DNA of 64,000 nt from Candidula unifasciata. Lineage: Eukaryota > Mollusca > Gastropoda > Stylommatophora > Geomitridae. Positions 32,650-44,975 of the stretch are shown in pieces. Both the position numbers and the translations under genes were made by a program. Numbering within the stretch: position 1 is the stretch's first letter; the number at the start of each line of letters is the position of its first letter. The stretch lies in NCBI GenBank assembly GCA_905116865.2, contig CAJHNH020004724.1, forward strand, positions 15,001-79,000. The letters run 5' to 3'. The notes below the pieces were generated by a model that worked only from the letters and a program-made list of their open reading frames with translations, made no database searches and was not told the DNA's origin.

Positions 32650-32962
32650 GTTGTTACGTTGGTCGGCTCTGTGGCTAAGTCGATGCAAACGCTTCGTAAT
32701 GTCGGGATGCAGGGTTCGATCCCAGCTGCGGGCCGTGCGCCTTGCGTTGGTTTCGACAGGGGTATCAAAAAAGCCGACCGTCCAGAGGGAAAATCAAAAC
32801 TACTGGACGTAAATTTGCCTAGACAAACCACACAACAGCCTTGGGCTGTTTGGGTTGGTTCTGCAACGTCTTGTAATGGATACGCAACTAACCTTGTTAC
32901 GTTGGGGGTGGGAAGTCTACCAAATACTAAAGAATGGCGCTATATGAAAAAACAATGGGGAC
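32650..32962 (+). mobile_element. tRNA-derived SINE, family B, complete copy
   Basis: Head with A box TGTGGCTAAGTCG (32670-32682) and B box GGGTTCGATCCC (32712-32723). The body follows: CCTTGCGTTGGTTTCGACAG, AAATTTGCCTAGACAAACC, ACAACAGCC, GGTTGGTTCTGCAACGTC and GGATACGCAACTAACC, ending ATGGCGCTATATGAAAAAA. Partial copies are at 13135-13252 (minus) and 38915-39245 (plus). Head quality suggests a relatively young copy. Confidence 0.85.
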
Positions 32963-33480
32963 TACTGTACTGTTAAGTTTCTGGTTCGATACATTTGAGA
33001 TTAGCCCGACAAAATGACATTGCTACACAGGGTGTATGAGCCCAATCCTAAAATCACTAAACCAACGGACAGGGATTACATGCAAACCCCTGATCTTTTC
33101 TGCAGTGTTGCGACAGATGCAGCAGGCCCACCAGACAGCCAGTAAACTATGATACTGAACTTAAGGTAGAATTACAGTGTATGTGACGCAAATAGGGGAT
33201 TAGACTGCATGTGCGTAAACACTCCGAAGGTCGAATATGTGACTGCGTAGCTCATATAACACGTTACTGGTTACGTGTTTCCTTCTAAACATCCTAGCAC
33301 ATCTAGCCGATCCATTCGTGCTCTTTTTGACACAACAGCCATCGTGGTGTCTATTCTGAATGTGCTCACTAGGTAGGAGTTTATTGGCATAACGTCCTTC
33401 TTTGCTCCTTAGCCAGTTCTGCGTGCTTGTCTTTCATTAATGCCCATTTCAGGTCTACAGAGATGTTGCCAAACATGAAC
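32963..33480. other. No recognised feature
   Basis: Unmatched sequence; no ORF with a motif. Confidence 0.3.
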
Positions 33481-33484
33481 CCTC

Positions 33485-33612
33485 TACAGGCAGTCAAAAA
33501 AGAATAGTAAACCAACACAGAACTGGTGTTATCAGTCGCCACACTACGAGGGATATAAAAAAAGATGGGATCCGAGCGCATATGGACTTGTCAGATGTGC
33601 AACAAAGATAAT
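33485..33612 (+). pseudogene. 3' end of RNase H-type LINE (family R), decayed
   Basis: RIVNQHRTGVISRHTTRDIK then KDGIRAHMDLSDVQQR corresponds to the TYNQ..TGTIS..TLRWLLK.G.EH.W.C ending of family R. It is a short, diverged fragment. Confidence 0.5.
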
Positions 33613-33730
33613 ATGTCGATAAATTAACTAATTTTACAACATATTATTACCAATTGCCAACAAGCGGTTCATTGTCTCTGATTGAATTTCTCTCCACGTC
33701 ACTAGGACTCAGTGTATTCAGCGTAGCTTC

Positions 33731-34110
33731 TAGGGGCTGAGTGGTCTCGAGGCATGGTGTCCACCTCGAGTGCTAGAGGTTCCGCGTTCAATCCCCAGTG
33801 AGGGCCGGGATATTTTTCACGGAGACTTTGACTTCTAGTAATTCTGTCTGGTCTCTGGGTAGTGATATCGGACACCCGGGTGCATTGTTACGCACGTAAA
33901 AAATTCCTTGGCAGTTGGAAATCGATAACGGTAGCCTAACTGCGCTGCTCTGGCAAAATTTGGAGCTAAAAATCTACCTAAAGTATTTCTGGATTCTCGC
34001 CGGTGCTACAGAGCCTGTGCACTGTGCTGAGGTTCTTCGGACTCAGACTTGAGTTACAAGAAGAACGGAGCATGTATGGGTTACTACCCGTGTGCCATGA
34101 TGTTGATCCG
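33731..34110 (+). mobile_element. tRNA-derived SINE, family C, reference copy
   Basis: The head GGGGCTGAGTGGTCTCGAGG (33733-33752) looks like the D arm of a type II (Leu/Ser) tRNA, and the B box GCGTTCAATCCCC lies at 33784-33796. The 50-bp gap and the CACCTCGAGTGCTAGAGG between them fit a long variable arm. Body: GGTCTCTGGGTAGTG, CCTTGGCAGTTGG, TTTCTGGATTCTCGCCGG, GTGTGCCATGATGTTGAT. Other copies: 1497 and 14968 (minus), 16093 (plus). Confidence 0.8.
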
Positions 34111-36003
34111 TTGTTCAAAACCTCAAACCTCATCGTAGCTACTCTGTCCATGCTTCTTCCTTCAACAACCAATCATATTTGAGGTATATGGTCCTTTTAA
34201 GCTATTGGTGAATCGAGGATGTTGGATCTATTTTTGGGGGGAGACCAATCAGCGCTCTGTGGGTTACTTGTAGTGAAGTGAGCAGCCAACCCTACACGAT
34301 GGACAAGTCGTGACTCTGGCTTCCCTAAGCGGGCAGTCACATTGCAAACTTAAACCCGTCCGGAGGGGTATATAGTCCCTTATATTGATAAATACCTCTA
34401 TCTGGTAATATATTCATTTCTAGACCCTCTAGTTGCTTTGATACAACTTCATTTTCAAACTTGCAACTGTAGGTTGAAGATTTCTGGTGTTTAATTCAGA
34501 AATTCCTGTAAGCCGGTTTACTCCTTAGGCATGAATACAGGGGACTTCTTTCCTAGAGACGCCGAGTTTAGGTTTGAGCGGCATTCTTTCACCTGATTCC
34601 TAAGTGTCAAGACGTGTATACAATCTATGTAGAAAATTGGCGCATTCAACGTACCAGTTCTATATTGGAAGAATTCCTAAGCTTGGGTAAATTAATTATA
34701 GTTTACGAGTACCATAATATATGTCTTTTTAAAAGTTGGCCACTACTACAGAGAGGGAAGATTCAGCTGTGTGATCGCACAGGATGTCCAGAGATCAGGC
34801 TCCGAACATTAAACCTTTCCCTGTGCAGACTAAATAGTTTGTGCTCTACACAACCCACACCATTTGTAAAGATATTAAACTCTACAAGTAATTATTCTCT
34901 GACCAGATAAACGAAGTTTTGTGCCTCATAACAAGAGATATATAAACTGGGTCATCTTTTAAGTTAACTGCTGTAACGTCAGGGCTAGACGCTCTGAGTC
35001 AAAAGTGTGTGTGACACGGATTTAGTGGGTGTGTAGGTACTAACTGTATACATTGTATGTCTGCGAGTGCAGATGTGAGTGTGGAGAGAGGATGATATAT
35101 GTGTGGTAGTGTCTATCTATCTCCATTATATACCTTGTCTTCTATCTGGTGTACTAATTTACAGACAGATAAATGAAAGGAGACAATGTCTCGTCTTGAG
35201 AGTTATACTCTGAGGAATGGAGAAGGGTAGCAGAGGTGGGGTGAGATGGTGTGTGATTAAAGTTGATTACTAATTCTGAGTTCTTTCCTGACAGGAGGAT
35301 ACCTTCTTAGAGATCAGGCAGACGAATCACAGTCCAGCCAACAACCACCAACCCATACTATTCTGGGCACCAAGCATACCCAAAAGTCCTGCCCATTGTG
35401 CCACTACCTCAACATGGCAAGAGCTTGTTTGTGAGTTCCAGGACTAGTGGAAAATTGCAGACACCTATGTCATCAATCCAGAGAACCAGTCTTCAAGAGC
35501 TTTGTTGGGCTCCGATGCAGTTCTTGTGTCCTGACCTGTGAGAGAGTCAGCGGGCATCACAATAGTCTTGTTGGGTTCCTATGCAGTTCCTGTGTCGTCG
35601 CTTGTAAGACAATCAACTTGTACCAGATCAAATCGAGGCACAGCTACCTTTTGAGTCAACTACAGCCGAATCACCATGGACTGAGGGGAGCATTGACATA
35701 CGAACTGGGATAAGTGATCTCTTATTCAATTAATGCTCTCTTCCCACAGCACCCTGTGATTTCGATGATGAACTCATGTACCCTCAAAGAACTGTATCTG
35801 GCTGCCTCGATATCTGGGTTGTGTCATTAATTCCTGAACTCCATTAACTGATCACTCTTGATTATCAATTCATTTATTTTTGTATTTATATTGTACTTAT
35901 TACATGCAAAAATTTTCATGGCTGACTTGGGTGTCCCTGTTTTACCATTCTAACTGTCTAGCTTTTATGTTTGTGTGAGTAATAAGTGTAATCTGTGTTA
36001 ACA
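34111..36003. other. Unannotated region
   Basis: Nearly 1.9 kb without a repeat I could match in the window. A pair of similar ~50-bp units lies at about 35510-35560 and 35565-35613 (TTGTTGGG...ATGCAGTTC...GTGTC). A pyrimidine tract ending in CCTGACAG near 35283-35295 resembles a splice acceptor, but no coding frame follows it. The best candidate here for unrecognised host sequence, possibly untranslated. Confidence 0.3.
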
Positions 36004-36019
36004 TGGCTATGATAGTATA

Positions 36020-36110
36020 CTATCATCATCATAATCATCATCCTTATCATCTTCTTTTTCTTCTTCTTTTTCATCTTCTTCTTTTTCTTCTTCTTCGTTT
36101 TCTTCCTTTG
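36020..36110. repeat. Degenerate ATC/TTC trinucleotide tract
   Basis: ATCATC units passing into TTC and TTT units, followed by TTTGCGTTCATCAAAG, which resembles the start of family D after its TTC run. Possibly a family D remnant. Confidence 0.55.
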
Positions 36111-36225
36111 CGTTCATCAAAGATCATAACTGCCCGTTGAGCGCTTGACAGCATGGCTGCGATTTGTGCGTCTTTCGGAGAACACACTAATCTTCTTGTG
36201 GCTTTTATTCAAGTTAACCTTCTTT

Positions 36226-36310
36226 ATTGATGATGATGATGATGATGATAATAACATTTATTATTATGAAGACGGTGATGCTGATGATGATAATGATGAT
36301 TTTAATGGTA
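36226..36310. repeat. (GAT)n tract
   Basis: GATGATGATGATGAT and later GATGATGATAATGATGAT, giving poly-Asp or poly-Ile frames that I treat as artefacts. Confidence 0.8.
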
Positions 36311-37044
36311 CTAACCTTAGGATAAAGAGAAGGAGAAAAGTATAAAACTAGGCAAACACTAGAGCGCCTTAGGATCAACACCGAAAGTTTTACACAACAA
36401 AGACCACGAACTCCAGACATTTGATTTCTCGTCTTTCTCTAAATCCACAAGATACTTGGTTTAATGAATTGCATGTTTACATGTTTACATTTCTTAGATA
36501 AGGGTGACACAATAACATGGGCGTGTGCATGTTGCGTGCGTTCACAATCACTCGGCACCTAGACATCTGAAACAGTAAGCCGCGATTTATTGTTGCACTG
36601 ACAAATATGATTAAACAATTTCAAAAGATGCTTACACTATAATATATACAACATATACATCTCTGCCGTGTGTGTGTAGGGAAACAGGGGTATATGATAT
36701 TATGGGCTTCCACACAAGGAAAACATTGGCGGGAAAGGATAGCGGGGCAATCAGCCACTTTCTTTATACATTTTCTAAGGGAAAGGGTGGGATGTGGCCC
36801 AACATGCTTAAGCTTGATTTAAACGTGTTATAAAAATTAGGCGTGGCATTGTAAATAAATATATTAATATGTTTTGAATTAAATTGAATGTATAGGCAAA
36901 TATTAAAAACGAGAATGACTAAACGTTGCCCTCCTGGCCGAAAGGTGGGGAAGGGGAACGACGATTGTGATGTAGTCGATGTAGTTTAACTGATGTCTGC
37001 TCAATGTGGTGTGAATGATTATTGTAGGATTATTGTAGAAGTTA
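36311..37044. other. No recognised feature
   Basis: AT-rich, with no repeat or ORF supported. Confidence 0.3.
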
Positions 37045-37300
37045 CGCTTGCATGCGGGTCGGAAGGTCGTGGGTTCGCTCCCTTGCGGAATTGGACTTTT
37101 TTCCAAAAACTACCCTTGACTCCGAGGTCGACCCATCCCCGAGTGGGTACCGGGTGCAGTCCTGGGAAGTAAAGGCGTCGGACGTGATGCTGACCACATC
37201 ACCCATCTTTTTCCGATTGGTATATACAAATATAGGTCTAGCCCTATATGCCTTAAACGCCAAAAGGAGTGAAAAAGAGACCTTTGAAAGACTTTATTTA
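37045..37300 (+). mobile_element. SINE family A, nearly complete copy
   Basis: B box GGGTTCGCTCCC at 37071-37082, then GACTCCGAGGTCGACCC, GAGTGGGTACCGGGTGCAG, TGATGCTGACCACATCACCC, ATAGGTCTAGCCCTATATGC and a final AGACCTTTGAAAGACTTTAT. Only the A-box end of the head is missing. Opposite orientation to the 30918-31195 copy. Confidence 0.8.
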
Positions 37301-37599
37301 TGTAGAATATGGGAATTTTAGACTGTTAGCCAGCATGGCATCTAACAAGATAGAATACAGGCGGCCGGTCTCTCTGCAACAAACGTCTTAAAGTAAGGAT
37401 GCAATTATCTAGTAACTGGATGAACACCCCACCCCCACCCCACCACCCCCAAATAGAGAGTGGTGAGATGCACAGATTGAGAACCCTTGCGTTAGGAACA
37501 TATTCCCACGCAAAATGATTTTCAGACCTTGTCTAGGCAGTTTATTAACCTGGATCGCTTGAAGCGACTCGATAGATTGTCTACACCCTGTGACCCTTG

Positions 37600-37725
37600 A
37601 CCGTTGTAGCAGCCGCACTGTGCCGTCGATCACGTAACTGTGCCTGCCGTGATACCAAAGCTGAGAGGACCAGCCATCTGTTGACAGACTGTGTTCGAAG
37701 TTCGTGGGACGTTCAAATAACGGGT
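37600..37725 (+). pseudogene. Possible LINE C-terminal zinc-knuckle remnant
   Basis: The plus frame has CACRDTKAERTSHLLTDC, a CxC...H...C pattern common at the C-terminus of several non-LTR retrotransposon ORF2 proteins, within a 73-codon frame. No RT or RNase H is adjacent, so this is a weak call. Confidence 0.35.
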
Positions 37726-38580
37726 TTGTTAATAAGCTTGGCTAACTACAGTCGATTAACTACAGCCGATCATAAAATGCTTGCACGTTCTACACTCGCA
37801 GTGGTTCGCAAATTATGAATGTTGATGGGCTGTTCAAAAGATTGATAGTGGAAAGCCAATATTTGTCTAAGTTCCTCCTTGCTGTCATGTTGACATTTTG
37901 TTTGATATTGGCCTGAAAAGTCAGTAACCATCATTTCTCTGAAAATAAGACGATGGATCAGTTACAAGTGCTGAAATTTAGGATTGGTTGTACACTTGAC
38001 GCAAACATTTAGGTTGATATCAGGAAACTGAAATCACTGGTCACTTAGCATTCTGCATGTTAATTTATTTGAATTAATCAAGTATCAGAAAGTGTATTGA
38101 TCGGCATTCATAGAAAGAAGTAGAAAGATAAAAGAACACACTAGACAACATAAAAATCTAAAGCTATAGTTACCGTGCCGGGAATTGAACCTGTCACCAC
38201 CAGACGGCGTGTGCGCCTCGTCATGGATACAAGTGCACTAAGAACATGGTCAACTAGGCACCCCCAATAAAGGTGTCTTATTGGCCATGTCTATCGTACA
38301 GCTTGAAATTCACAGCTATAGAATACGGACAGATTTCATTTTAAACCATTGAAATGGCACCATTGGTTACACAAATTTATATTAATGAAGCATATGTCGA
38401 ATAACGGACTATGTGCTTGCACTCTTTTAGAGCTTTAACAACAACAACAGAAGAAAACAAACAACACTAGATAGTTTCATTAAAAAAAAACATTTTAAAA
38501 AACAAACAAACACGGCAGCTATTTTGGAAATGCTGTTGAATGATCAGAAACTCCATCACTAGAAGTGACACAACCTGATG
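37726..38580. other. No recognised feature
   Basis: Unmatched sequence leading up to the SPIN-like MITE. Confidence 0.3.
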
Positions 38581-38588
38581 CCATAATG

Positions 38589-38811
38589 CAGTTGTTCTTA
38601 ACCTTCCTAATGTCGCGACTCCTTAATTCAGTTCCTCACGCTGTGGCGACCCCCCCCCCCCCCGCCCCCCCCTTCCCTCCAATCAAACAATTAATTTCGT
38701 TGCTTCTTCATAACTTCAATAAATTTGTGTTTTCGGATGGTCTTGGGCGACACTTGTGAAAGGGTCGCTCGACCCACAAAAGGGTCGCGAACCACAGGCT
38801 AAGAACCGCTG
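38589..38811. mobile_element. SPIN-like hAT MITE, copy 1, with perfect 8-bp TSD
   Basis: 223 bp flanked by exact 8-bp duplications CCATAATG (38581-38588 and 38812-38819). Left end CAGTTGTTCTTAACCTTCC, right end GGCTAAGAACCGCTG. Internal blocks I recognise from SPIN-type non-autonomous hAT elements are TAATGTCGCGACTCC, GTTCCTCACGCTGTGGCGAC, TTGCTTCTTCATAACTTCAA, TTTTCGGATGGTCTTGGGCG, GTGAAAGGGTCGCTCGACCC and GGGTCGCGAACCACAGG. A C homopolymer expansion near 38650 is the main deviation. Identification is by recall; a second copy lies at 59313-59516. Confidence 0.85.
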
Positions 38812-38914
38812 CCATAATGGAAGGTCACTCTCTTTCTAAACAATAGCTATTGTCTTTTCATCGAAAAAGTAAAAATTTTTTTTTTTCAAAACTTGTATTA
38901 TGTTGGAGTCAGCA

Positions 38915-39247
38915 GCTTATAGCCTTGTGTTGCGATCCCAGTTGTAAAGGATGTGGCAGCAGACCACCTTGCGTTGGTTTCAACAGTGGTACCAAGAGCT
39001 GACCTTTGAGTCAACAATGGCAAAATACTTAACGAAAAATTTGCCGAGAAAAACCACAATGGCACACATCATTATCATCAACATCTTCTTCTTCTTCTTC
39101 TTCTTCTTCTTCTTCTTCTTCTTCTTCTTCTTCTTCTTCTTCTTCTTCTTCTTCTTCTTCGTTTTCGCTTCCCCTCTCCCCCACCCCCCCCCCCCCCCAA
39201 TTTTGTGTGTGTGCCGAGATTGGTTCTGAAACGCCCTGTATTTTAAT
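38915..39247 (+). mobile_element. SINE family B, interrupted by (CTT)n
   Basis: TGTTGCGATCCCAGTTG (B box region), CACCTTGCGTTGGTTTCAAC, AAATTTGCCGAGAAAAACC, then a (CTT)n and poly-C block at about 39085-39198, and the family continuation GAGATTGGTTCTGAAACGCC. It aligns with 32650-32962 on both sides of the array. Confidence 0.7.
39085..39198. repeat. (CTT)n plus poly-C inside SINE
   Basis: About 25 CTT units, a short CTTCCCCTCTCCC bridge and a C homopolymer. The poly-Phe and poly-Lys frames are artefacts. Confidence 0.95.
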
Positions 39248-39257
39248 GTTGAATTAA

Positions 39258-39440
39258 GAATCAACATCACAGGACTCAAGACAGCCCCACAAGCGGTCCA
39301 TTCCCATCTTCAGCAGCAAGCGAAGAATTCCAATTCCGATGGCACCAGTAACTGACTGATTGTAATTTCGTCTCCCCCTTCTTTTGAGTGTTGAGCGTTG
39401 GCCACATTCCCTGGTAACGCCCTGTAAATCTCTACAACAT
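39258..39440 (-). pseudogene. 3' end of RNase H-type LINE (family R), inverted
   Basis: The minus strand reads RDLQGVTRECGQRSTLKRRG then RRNYNQSVTGAIGIGILRLL, LKMGMDRLW and CDVDS with a stop, matching the family R terminus. Its 3' end lies beside the SINE B copy. Confidence 0.7.
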
Positions 39441-40006
39441 CTATACAGCAATGATAAGTACAGTGTGGAAAATATAATTAGGATGTGTTTGTGATGATTT
39501 TCGAGATCGATTTTTGATAGATATCTTGTTGTTGTCAAAGAATATAGAGCCACAATTGGAAGCTAGGAAAGTATTAAAACATTTTTTTTAAATATTCGTT
39601 TGATATTCGTCCTTTTTTTTTTAATATTCCAACTGCATATTGACGAACATTGGAGTTCCACTGTATATTATTGACACTGCAGGTCATCATTGTGATCATA
39701 ATCAGAGAATTCTTAGGAAATGGCCGAAACAACAAGACCTCCATAATGATCTAAATAATAAATCATGTTGTTTATTGCCTATAGTATCAATAGTTGTCTC
39801 ACGTGTGTCTTAGCATAGGCATGTGGTTAAACACATCTGTCAATTATTCTCAGTTGATTTTCTTGTTCCACACAATAGACTTCATTTTCTCTACTATTGT
39901 GTTTATTGTGTTTACGTTTGTGTGTGTTTTTGACATGCGGTTTAGTGTATATCAGTTTTGTCGTTACTCACAAGGCTGTACAGAACTCTGCAGCAGTATC
40001 TGGAAT
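39441..40006. other. No recognised feature
   Basis: AT-rich sequence before the giant array; no ORF or repeat found. Confidence 0.3.
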
Positions 40007-40007
40007 G

Positions 40008-40075
<68 letters not shown>

Positions 40076-40106
40076 GCGCGCGCGTGCGTGCATGCGTGCG
40101 TGCATG
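40007..40106. repeat. (TGTC)n and GCGTGCAT lead-in
   Basis: TGTC units with one TATC, then an alternating purine-pyrimidine GCGCGCGCGTGCGTGCATGC block that could adopt Z-DNA, merging into the TATG array. Confidence 0.9.
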
Positions 40107-43030
40107 CGTATGTATGTATGTATGTATGTATGTATGTATGTATGTATGTATGTATGTATGTATGTATGTATGTATGTATGTATGTATGTATGTATGTATG
40201 TATGTATGTATGTATGTATGTATGTATGTATGTATGTATGTATGTATGTATGTATGTATGTATGTATGTATGTATGTATGTATGTATGTATGTATGTATG
40301 TATGTATGTATGTATGTATGTATGTATGTATGTATGTATGTATGTATGTATGTATGTATGTATGTATGTATGTATGTATGTATGTATGTATGTATGTATG
40401 TATGTATGTATGTATGTATGTATGTATGTATGTATGTATGTATGTATGTATGTATGTATGTATGTATGTATGTATGTATGTATGTATGTATGTATGTATG
40501 TATGTATGTATGTATGTATGTATGTATGTATGTATGTATGTATGTATGTATGTATGTATGTATGTATGTATGTATGTATGTATGTATGTATGTATGTATG
40601 TATGTATGTATGTATGTATGTATGTATGTATGTATGTATGTATGTATGTATGTATGTATGTATGTATGTATGTATGTATGTATGTATGTATGTATGTATG
40701 TATGTATGTATGTATGTATGTATGTATGTATGTATGTATGTATGTATGTATGTATGTATGTATGTATGTATGTATGTATGTATGTATGTATGTATGTATG
40801 TATGTATGAATGTATGTATGAATGTATGTATGAATGTATGTATGAATGTATGTATGTATGTATGTATGTATGTATGTATGTATGTATGTATGTATGTATG
40901 TATGTATGTATGTATGTATGTATGTATGTATGTATGTATGTATGTATGTATGTATGTATGTATGTATGTATGTATGTATGTATGTATGTATGTATGTATG
41001 TATGTATGTATGTATGTATGTATGTATGTATGTATGTATGTATGTATGTATGTATGTATGTATGTATGTATGTATGTATGTATGTATGTATGTATGTATG
41101 TATGTATGTATGTATGTATGTATGTATGTATGTATGTATGTATGTATGTATGTATGTATGTATGTATGTATGTATGTATGTATGTATGTATGTATGTATG
41201 TATGTATGTATGTATGTATGTATGTATGTATGTATGTATGTATGTATGTATGTATGTATGTATGTATGTATGTATGTATGTATGTATGTATGTATGTATG
41301 TATGTATGTATGTATGTATGTATGTATGTATGTATGTATGTATGTATGTATGTATGTATGTATGTATGTATGTATGTATGTATGTATGTATGTATGTATG
41401 TATGTATGTATGTATGTATGTATGTATGTATGTATGTATGTATGTATGTATGTATGTATGTATGTATGTATGTATGTATGTATGTATGTATGTATGTATG
41501 TATGTATGTATGTATGTATGTATGTATGTATGTATGTATGTATGTATGTATGTATGTATGTATGTATGTATGTATGTATGTATGTATGTATGTATGTATG
41601 TATGTATGTATGTATGTATGTATGTATGTATGTATGTATGTATGTATGTATGTATGTATGTATGTATGTATGTATGTATGTATGTATGTATGTATGTATG
41701 TATGTATGTATGTATGTATGTATGTATGTATGTATGTATGTATGTATGTATGTATGTATGTATGTATGTATGTATGTATGTATGTATGTATGTATGTATG
41801 TATGTATGTATGTATGTATGTATGTATGTATGTATGTATGTATGTATGTATGTATGTATGTATGTATGTATGTATGTATGTATGTATGTATGTATGTATG
41901 TATGTATGTATGTATGTATGTATGTATGTATGTATGTATGTATGTATGTATGTATGTATGTATGTATGTATGTATGTATGTATGTATGTATGTATGTATG
42001 TATGTATGTATGTATGTATGTATGTATGTATGTATGTATGTATGTATGTATGTATGTATGTATGTATGTATGTATGTATGTATGTATGTATGTATGTATG
42101 TATGTATGTATGTATGTATGTATGTATGTATGTATGTATGTATGTATGTATGTATGTATGTATGTATGTATGTATGTATGTATGTATGTATGTATGTATG
42201 TATGTATGTATGTATGTATGTATGTATGTATGTATGTATGTATGTATGTATGTATGTATGTATGTATGTATGTATGTATGTATGTATGTATGTATCTATG
42301 TGTCTATGTGTCTATGTGTGTATGTATGTATGTATGTATGTATGTATGTATGTATGTATGTATGTATGTATGTATGTATGTATGTATGTATGTATGTATG
42401 TATGTATGTATGTATGTATGTATGTATGTATGTATGTATGTATGTATGTATGTATGTATGTATGTATGTATGTATGTATGTATGTATGTATGTATGTATG
42501 TATGTATGTATGTATGTATGTATGTATGTATGTATGTATGTATGTATGTATGTATGTATGTATGTATGTATGTATGTATGTATGTATGTATGTATGTATG
42601 TATGTATGTATGTATGTATGTATGTATGTATGTATGTATGTATGTATGTATGTATGTATGTATGTATGTATGTATGTATGTATGTATGTATGTATGTATG
42701 TATGTATGTATGTATGTATGTATGTATGTATGTATGTATGTATGTATGTATGTATGTATGTATGTATGTATGTATGTATGTATGTATGTATGTATGTATG
42801 TATGTATGTATGTATGTATGTATGTATGTATGTATGTATGTATGTATGTATGTATGTATGTATGTATGTATGTATGTATGTATGTATGTATGTATGTATG
42901 TATGTATGTATGTATGTATGTATGTATGTATGTATGTATGTATGTATGTATGTATGTATGTATGTATGTATGTATGTATGTATGTATGTATGTATGTATG
43001 TATGTATGTATGTATGTATGTATGTATGTA

Positions 43031-43095
<65 letters not shown>

Positions 43096-43363
43096 ATGTA
43101 TGTATGTATGTGAGTGTGTGTGGGTGTGTGTGTGTGTATGTATGTATGTATGTATGTATGTATGTATGTATGTATGTATGTATGTATGTATGTATGTATG
43201 TATGTATGTATGTAGTATGTATGTATGTATGTATGTATGTATGTATGTATGTATGTATGTATGTATGTATGTATGTATGTATGTATGTATGTATGTATGT
43301 ATGTATGTATGTATGTATGTATGTATGTATGTATGTATGTATGTATGTATGTATGTATGTATG

Positions 43364-43402
<39 letters not shown>

Positions 43403-43449
43403 ATGTATGTATGTATGTATGTATGTATGTATGTATGTAGGTGTGTATG

Positions 43450-43483
<34 letters not shown>

Positions 43484-43550
43484 TGTATGTATGTATGTAT
43501 GTATGTATGTATGTATGTATGTATGTATGTATGTGTGTATGTATGTATGT
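40107..43550. repeat. Giant (TATG)n microsatellite, about 3.4 kb
   Basis: Around 850 TATG units. Interruptions: four AATG variants at 40807-40848, TATC/TGTC variants at 42294-42320, TG runs at 43035-43079, 43110-43137 and 43364-43385, a one-base phase slip near 43214 and variants near 43439-43455. The open frames of over 1200 codons (MYVC) and the minus IHTY frames have no stop only because the repeat lacks one; they are not genes. Confidence 0.98.
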
Positions 43551-43740
43551 ACCTCACCAGGATATTTAAAAGAGCGATAAACACGCGGTGACACTAAGTG
43601 TCACCATCGGATGGGGATCACCTGTGGAGAGGTCCCGGAAACTCTCTTTAACCGATAGGCCATATTTATGGCCCGGCTATATTGAGGGCCCCGACGAAAG
43701 CCAGGGTGGGGCTTCAAATAACGAAAAATTACATCAATCG
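43551..43740 (+). repeat. Interspersed repeat family E, copy 3
   Basis: Starts exactly where the TATG array stops (ACCTCACCAG). It contains the perfect hairpin GGTGACACTAAGTGTCACC at 43587-43605, then GGATCACCTGTGGAGAGG and AATAACGAAAAATTAC. Copy 1 at 384 starts with the related ACCCAACCAG, so the boundary is real. Confidence 0.65.
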
Positions 43741-44149
43741 CAGGGACGGTTGCTATATTAGATATCTAGAATGTTTCGCTTTGCTACTTTTTGTTTATTG
43801 GAAGAGTTCATTCGAAACCCGTAAATGACCCGCCACGAGTAATTGCATGCGTCTCACTCGCGTGATAATTACTGATCAAAGTATAAAAGACGACCTGCTT
43901 GTAATCACATAAAACAAAATGTGCTGTATCCAACCAACGGTTCCATTAACCCATGCCTGACTTATTATCTAGCCGACTGATTAATTAGCACATTTCCATC
44001 TTTCCACACGATAGTGTTATATTTCGCTATGAGAACGCAGGGCACTCACAACCCATGGCGATGGCGAGTGCGACTAGCAAGTCGCGCCCAAGTTTGGAAT
44101 AGTCTTCAACAATTATTGCATGGGATTTAAGGACCATTGTTGGCAGTAT
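43741..44149. other. No recognised feature (unit A)
   Basis: Non-repetitive spacer duplicated at 47511-47920. No ORF or motif. Confidence 0.3.

Positions 44150-44975
<826 letters not shown>

Noticed and set aside
40077..40107. Z-DNA-forming regulatory element
   Set aside because: The GCGTGCAT run is alternating purine-pyrimidine but is simply the transition between two tetranucleotide arrays; no gene is nearby.
39794..43591. Open frames of 1265 and 1227 codons (MYVC repeats) and minus-strand IHTY frames
   Set aside because: They are translations of the TATG microsatellite. A 4-bp unit without stops leaves three frames open, and all show the same repeat. No flanking coding sequence.
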